64,000 nucleotides of DNA from Tritrichomonas musculus (lineage: Eukaryota; Parabasalia; Tritrichomonadida; Tritrichomonadidae). Location: positions 1,644,501-1,708,500 of the forward strand of contig JAPFFF010000019.1 in assembly GCA_039105265.1 (NCBI GenBank), read 5' to 3'. The translations under genes and the position numbers were made by a program. Below are positions 58,882-64,000 of this stretch, one piece after another; position 1 is the first letter of the stretch, and every line of letters begins with the position of its first letter. Below the pieces are notes generated by a model that was given only the letters and a program-made list of their open reading frames with translations, did no database searches and had not been told where the DNA came from.

Positions 58882-61800
58882 AATCATGCGATTTGGGTGA
58901 ATTTGGGTAACAAAATTTTACCCAACCATTCAATTCTTACCCAGTATTCAAAAAGTTGTTTTTTTATAAACGTAAATTTGCACCTTATATTGACATATAT
59001 TAAATTTTAAAAATTGTTTTATTATGTAGTGTTTTAAAATTAAATCAATTAATTACCAAGAAAATAATATATAATTGTACATTATCATGTTTAAAATAAA
59101 GTATTCTTTTATTTTAAAAATTCAAGTATTATTTTTAAATATTAATATAATAAAAAAATTCAGTTTTTTTAAAAAATTTGGTGTAACCGGTTTTACTAAG
59201 ATATAAAATATGAAATAAGGTATAAAGTTCAAAATATTAAGCAATGATTTTTTTTATTTTATGGTATTTTCAGTATCTTAAAATGGAATTGTTCATGCAA
59301 TTAAATAAATGACTCATATAATTTATAATAATAATATGATTAACACTATTATAAATTCAACTCAAATTTGGATAATCAGACGAATAATATAATATTCATT
59401 ATTCATATCTCTTAAAAAAATAAAAAGAAAAAAGAAAATAACAAAAAGAATTATAAAAAAATTTATAAAAAACAATTCTGTGCTAGTATTATGAAGGTAT
59501 ATGAGTTAAAAGAGTAAAAGGAAATAAATGATAAAATGATTCAATCGAAAGGAGTTTCTAAAAATAATTAAATGAGAAGTTTTTTTTAATTTTGTGCTAA
59601 TCCAACCTGTAAAAAAGAAAGAAATCTAAACAATTTCATATAGTTAAAATTAATCTAGCATCTAGAAATTGTTTCGTGCTGTTTAATCTTCTAGGAGTAT
59701 GAATAAGTCTTTGACGTTTAATAGTTCTCTCACAGCTGGCTTCTGATAAAGCAGAGTTAATTAATCTTAAAGCAATGTCTGCTATATCTTCCCAGCCAGA
59801 AATTGTATTTCTGATTTGGGTCCAAGAAAAATCTTCTTTAGAATTAGTCATAAATGAAAATATTTCTTTCTCACAGTCCATGTATAAGTTGAAATTTTGA
59901 ATGCAATCATCAATTTTTTTTCTTGGAACTTCTGCTAGTTCTAATAAGGTTTCTAATGTCTTTTTGGCACTGTTTAAGTAGTTCACGAATTCATGATCAG
60001 TGGTAGTTGAATCTTCACTTCCATCAGGTATTGAAGCTTCTTCAGGTGTTTCTTCTTCTGGCTCAGAATAAAATTCGCTATCAGTAGTAGATGATTCATC
60101 AAGAGTTTCGACATCTTTCCCGTCTTCAGTCATAATAATATCTTCTGCATCAGGCGAATAAATATAATTGCTCTCATCATCGCCATCTGGTGGAAGGTCA
60201 GCATTGAAATAAGATGAGCTATCAACGTCAGGGTTTCTTCTTTTAATGTTTCTAATTCTGAAATCTGATCGACCGTTTCTGGTAAAGCAATAGGCAAGCG
60301 CCCATAGACCACCTTCTTTAGAACATAAAGTATAGTTCCGTAATGAGTAAGCGAGACTTTTTGCGTATCTGTTTTCGTTTTTATCTAAATCGAATAATGC
60401 ATTAATTGCTCTTTCGAGGAGCAGAAATGCCGATTGAAACTTTGTTTTTGGATTTTCGAATTTTCCTACTAATGATTTTAGTATTGCTAATGCTTTTTTT
60501 AAAACTTGAAATTCATCGATTGGTATATCATCAACTATTTCTTTTATAATATCGGCACGGTTAAGAATAAAATGAACAATATTGTAGTCGTATATCCATC
60601 TGGTGTCGCAATGAGCTGGGCATAAAGCCCCAATATCTAAATAATTTTCTCTGCATAAATTTGAGATTTCATGTAACCGTTTAACAATATTATTGAGTTC
60701 TGGATTTCTTTCTGTGCAAGTTGTATATGCTCTGTGTACTCGATGACATAAACAAGGAACATAAATGATCTTTTTAATATTAGGAATTTGTTTATGGTAT
60801 AATGAGAATCTCCATTTCGGACTGAAAGCTTTTTTCTGTGCTGTGTTTCCGTCGCAGACTACTGTTCCTATATCGATTTTAGTGAGATTGAGTGATTGAA
60901 AACCTTTCATAATACTAGCAACATAATGAACTGCTTTCCCTCCTTCCATTCGAATTGTATCGAATGGATAGGAGGGAAGATCTGTAAATGGTGATTCCAA
61001 AACGAAATGCAAATTTTGATAATTAGCTGTTTTTCCTTCATCTAGAGCTAAAGAAACGTATGGTAATTCTTCGAATTTCTGTAATATTTTTCTGTGTTTT
61101 TGAAATGCTACATTGATAAATATTTGTCTGAGTTTATCTCTTCGTAAATGTTTGAATGCTCTTTTAGCTTTTTGATAAGGATTGTTAAGATCATAAAGAG
61201 ATATTCCGTATGCTATAAATTTGATCGCTAACTGATAAAAATCATCTGAACTTAATACATCTAAAGCAAGGTTATGTTTTCCTGTGAACATCGCCATATC
61301 TTCATAAAGCGAATCTTCTGTTAAGTTAAATAAATGACCTTTCGGGCTGCTACTTGAAAAGAATTGGTCAAATGATGGGCTTAAACATGGAATTCCAGGA
61401 GAGCAAACGTGTTCATGGGTCTGGAGCCAATTCTTATAGTGATCTTCACGAACGGGTTTCATTGAGCACCAACAGCGAACGCCATCAGCATTTAACAATG
61501 TTTCAATGCATCGAACTGAATAATGAGTTTTGTCAATCTTGAGCTTTTCATATCTGTGAATTTCTCCTCTTTCTAGATCTGGATATGTAACAATCCTGCT
61601 AACAGGTTGTGTGTTTTGGTCAGCCATCTGAACAATGAACTATAAAAAATGAAATAAAACACTAATTAGAATTTAACCTTGATTTGACCTTTCTTGCCAC
61701 TGGTTAAATCTATTGAATTTATTGGGTTAAATTACCAGCTAACCCAATGACCTAAAAAGGCCAAATTTTCAGAAGAATATGGTTAAATAATTAACCTTTT

Positions 61801-62078
61801 GGGTTTTGGGTAATTTACCCAAACAAAGCTATTTAAAATTATTTACCGTATATAAATAAATAAATACTCTTTTTTAATATAAATATATCGTTCAATTTTG
61901 AATTAATTAATAAAATTATTAGAAAAATATGATATTTACTATTAATAAAATATAAAAAAAGTTATTTTTTTAATTATTTCTGAATGTATTGAAATATTTT
62001 TACCCAAATATGCTTACCCAATGGGTAGGGTTAAAAAAACAATAACCCAATAGAATTTGGGTAAAAAACGCATGATTA
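58882..62078. mobile_element. hAT DNA transposon inserted in LINE C
   Basis: This is a 3,197-bp element. The left end reads AATCATGCG and the right end CGCATGATTA, inverted copies that differ by one outermost base. Close to both ends lie several copies, in both orientations, of a GGGTAA/TTACCC core (for example TTTGGGTAA, TTTACCCAA and CTTACCCA), the type of subterminal repeats that hAT transposases bind. A transposase gene lies on the minus strand. Between the ends and the gene are AT-rich stretches (58,990-59,635 and 61,628-61,980) with nothing else recognisable. The intact gene and clear ends suggest a recent and possibly autonomous copy. Confidence 0.9.
59636..61627 (-). CDS. hAT-family transposase (663 aa)
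   Basis: This protein cuts and pastes the surrounding element. Evidence for hAT: the catalytic-core strand with SLALDEGKTANYQ (about 193), the second acidic motif VVCDGNTAQKKAF (about 258), CLCHRVHRAY (about 292, the conserved C..H), HCDTRWIYDYN (about 340, the family 'TRW' motif), a long acidic insertion (about 470-540), and the C-terminal dimerisation region with INSALSEASCERTIKRQR and LNSTKQFLDARLIL (about 615-660). A Cys/His cluster near the N-terminus (CWCSMKPV...H..HVC, about 52-75) may be a BED-like DNA-binding finger. The frame is intact over its full length. It is on the opposite strand to the LINE. Confidence 0.92.
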   Translation of the reverse strand: MADQNTQPVSRIVTYPDLERGEIHRYEKLKIDKTHYSVRCIETLLNADGVRCWCSMKPVREDHYKNWLQTHEHVCSPGIPCLSPSFDQFFSSSSPKGHLFNLTEDSLYEDMAMFTGKHNLALDVLSSDDFYQLAIKFIAYGISLYDLNNPYQKAKRAFKHLRRDKLRQIFINVAFQKHRKILQKFEELPYVSLALDEGKTANYQNLHFVLESPFTDLPSYPFDTIRMEGGKAVHYVASIMKGFQSLNLTKIDIGTVVCDGNTAQKKAFSPKWRFSLYHKQIPNIKKIIYVPCLCHRVHRAYTTCTERNPELNNIVKRLHEISNLCRENYLDIGALCPAHCDTRWIYDYNIVHFILNRADIIKEIVDDIPIDEFQVLKKALAILKSLVGKFENPKTKFQSAFLLLERAINALFDLDKNENRYAKSLAYSLRNYTLCSKEGGLWALAYCFTRNGRSDFRIRNIKRRNPDVDSSSYFNADLPPDGDDESNYIYSPDAEDIIMTEDGKDVETLDESSTTDSEFYSEPEEETPEEASIPDGSEDSTTTDHEFVNYLNSAKKTLETLLELAEVPRKKIDDCIQNFNLYMDCEKEIFSFMTNSKEDFSWTQIRNTISGWEDIADIALRLINSALSEASCERTIKRQRLIHTPRRLNSTKQFLDARLILTI

Positions 62079-62086
62079 GACGTATT
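62079..62086. repeat. hAT target-site duplication, right copy
   Basis: GACGTATT follows the right end of the element and leads back into LINE C. Confidence 0.85.
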
Positions 62087-63946
62087 GATAACATCAGTAT
62101 TCAGAACAATACAACGTATCTCGGACTTCCAATCGCGTGCAAATCTTCGCAGCGTAAACATCACGTTTTTCGGCGAATCGAAGACATGACGAAGGACGTC
62201 ATTCGAATTACTAGCAGCGCTCTTCGGTTCACACAAGCGGTTGACGCCATCAAACGGTTCGTGATTCCCAAGATTGACTACGAACTGATGGCGAACACAG
62301 CACCGACAAATTGCATCAGTCGCTTAGATGAACTCATTCGGGGCAAGCTGTCCAAAATGATCGGTGCTGCTGGTATTCCAACCGCCTGGTTCTACACGAC
62401 GAAAAACGATGGCGGTCTTTACATACAGAAACTCACAGATCGCCAGAAAGCTCTCACTATCAGACTCTACATTGCTTTGATGGAGTCTAACGATAAAAGC
62501 ATCCGTGATATGGTCAAGGCTTCTGATGAAGCCGAGATCATCTTCAGAGATGCTACCATCGACTTGACTTCACCGTTCTTGCACCTAAAAGTTAAAGACA
62601 ATGGTGCGTTAGATGCAAAGCGTAACCGCGGGACGTCGAACATCTTAGCCCGATGTGTTAAAGCTTTGCATGACGCTAACATGGGTCTGATACTCAAAGA
62701 TGATATGTTTACGCTCAAAGATCTGAATAGTAATGTCACATATGATGTTAACACCTCTAATGTTGTTAAACACATCATGAAAGTCTTGAGTGACCGTTAC
62801 TATTCAGATCTTTGTCAGCACAAGATGAGAGGACATACATTCACGACATTGAAAAACTCACCATTGAGCAACTACTTCATGAAGCCCAATGCTTTGATGG
62901 CGGACTCTGTTGTCAGATTCGCTATCAAAGCACGTACGAATACGCTCATGACAGCATCACTTGCTGCTCACAGAAACCCTCAAATGAGTAACCGTTGCAC
63001 TCGTTGTGGACAGATTGAAACTCTCAATCACATCTTAAACGGGTGCAAGCGGTGCAAACACAAATTCACAAAGAGACACGACGAAGTTGCCAAGGTACTT
63101 TGCAAGTACCTCACCGAAAAGAAGAGAGTCATCGTGCATTGTAACCAAAGTGTTCGTGGACGCAGCAACGAACACATCACTGGTGACTCTGCTTCTCTCA
63201 GACCAGATGTATGGTGGTGGGACGGTGACCAGCTGAAGATAGCTGAATTCACCATCCCATACGGAATGTTATCTGGCGATGATGATGAATCCACCTTAGT
63301 CATACGACGCAGAGAGAAGTTGAACAAGTACCAGAAGCTTGTCGATGATTGCAGAAACCAGTTGAACTGCAATGTGTCGCTATTTGTGTTCATTGTCTCC
63401 TCCCTCGGTGCAATACCCGATGACACCATCAATGAACTCAAGAAAGTGACAGTCACGACCAAAGACGCACTCAAACTTGCAGGGAGGATGGTAGCAGCCG
63501 CTTTACGTGAATCTATGATATTGTACATTGATACTAAGATTAAGAAGAGGGTTAACGACAACAATGAAGATGACGATAACGATAACGATAACGATAATGG
63601 TAACGATTATGATAACGATGTTGAAAATGTTAATGTTCTTGATACTGATGGTGACGATGATTCTAATGATCTCAATGATACTAGCTCCAATGTTACCGAC
63701 GGGGAGTCCGCAGACGATGAGTACAACTCTGTCAACATCCTGGACGACGAAGAATGGCGGGAACTCATTGATGCAAATGCGGATGTTGACAGGTCGGGCC
63801 TCCCGTCTGAGCTTGACACTACTGATGATGAAACTGACGTACTGGAAAATCCAGGCACCACCCCACTATGGAACCAAACTCAAGGTGCCGACCCTGCCTC
63901 CGCTACCGAAGAGGAGGGAGTCCAACACTCCTCTTCTGAATTTTAG
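62087..63946 (+). pseudogene. LINE C ORF, C-terminal piece (end of RT, CCHC, RLE)
   Basis: This is the last part of the LINE C protein: RT thumb region, CCHC knuckle (CTRCGQIETLNHILNGC), RLE with RPDVWWW and AEFTIPYGM, and the acidic tail. It ends at the same stop as LINE A. One short acidic run (DNDNDN) is longer by two residues than in LINE A. The frame is open a little upstream into the hAT end, which is not LINE coding sequence. Confidence 0.9.
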
Positions 63947-64000
63947 GCAGATTTTTTGTTGGGGCCCGCCCCTTTTATTTTATTGTGAGTGAATCATCAC

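Larger units (their letters stand above)
33074..64000 (+). mobile_element. LINE C: family-A copy split by a Polinton and a hAT element
   Basis: Outside the two insertions this element is about 99% like LINE A, including its 5' start right after the T-run. It consists of three pieces: 33,074-36,401, 57,372-58,881 and 62,079-64,000 (counting target duplications on both sides). Its 3' UTR hairpin is reached at the window end, where the sequence runs out before the tail and the expected next tRNA 3' half. The element was a full-length insertion before it was split, and it cannot now make its protein. Confidence 0.9.

Overview
The window looks like nuclear DNA of a parabasalid protist (a trichomonad, perhaps Tritrichomonas-like). 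The reasons are: very AT-rich spacers, long genes without introns (977- and 2,300-codon frames are uninterrupted), a TKL-like protein kinase, a short-leader gene style, and a Polinton whose gene set resembles the Trichomonas type. The species assignment is an inference from these traits; no ribosomal or other diagnostic marker is present.

Region 1 (1-13,108) is ordinary host sequence: the tail of a possible ARM/HEAT-type protein, a protein kinase, a DENN-like protein, a DDB1/CPSF160/SF3B3-family propeller protein, the ER glucosidase II beta subunit, a HAD phosphatase, an acidic/basic coiled-coil protein of unknown role, and a MATE transporter. Two small MITE-like palindromic elements (13,287-13,909 and 13,916-14,036) lie between the transporter and the repeat array.

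Region 2 (14,148-64,000, running off the end) is the remarkable part. It starts with the first 61 nt of a tRNA-Asn(GTT) gene, broken at the boundary between the T-loop and the 3' strand of the T-stem. Behind it is a head-to-tail array of elements in the same orientation: a 3' remnant of LINE family B, short unit S1, short unit S2, LINE A (7.06 kb, intact 2,314-aa ORF), LINE B (7.06 kb, intact 2,326-aa ORF), three more S1-type units, then LINE C. After every element the missing tRNA 3' end (CACACGGGAGGAG) plus a T-run, its Pol III terminator, reappears: 8 copies in all. The LINE proteins carry three C2H2 fingers, a reverse transcriptase, a C-terminal CCHC knuckle and an RPD...E restriction-like endonuclease (RLE). 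This is therefore an R2/NeSL-like RLE retrotransposon lineage that appears to use tRNA-Asn as its target. The short S units share 5'-end features with the LINEs and the same target, and look like non-autonomous partners. Because the duplicated target is the complete tRNA 3' end plus terminator, a normal insertion should leave an intact tRNA gene upstream. That would explain both tolerance of the insertions and the tandem array.

Region 3 is nested inside LINE C. A 20,970-bp Polinton (36,402-57,371) has perfect 207-bp TIRs and a 6-bp target duplication. It carries genes for a protein-primed DNA polymerase, packaging ATPase, capsid protein, retroviral-type integrase, a fibre-like protein and several small proteins. 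It looks young and mostly whole, with about two or three breaks. Further downstream in the same LINE a 3.2-kb hAT DNA transposon (58,882-62,078) with an intact 663-aa transposase is inserted. The array thus acts as a landing zone for other mobile DNA. Removing both insertions in thought leaves a LINE about 99% like LINE A, so the nesting is recent.
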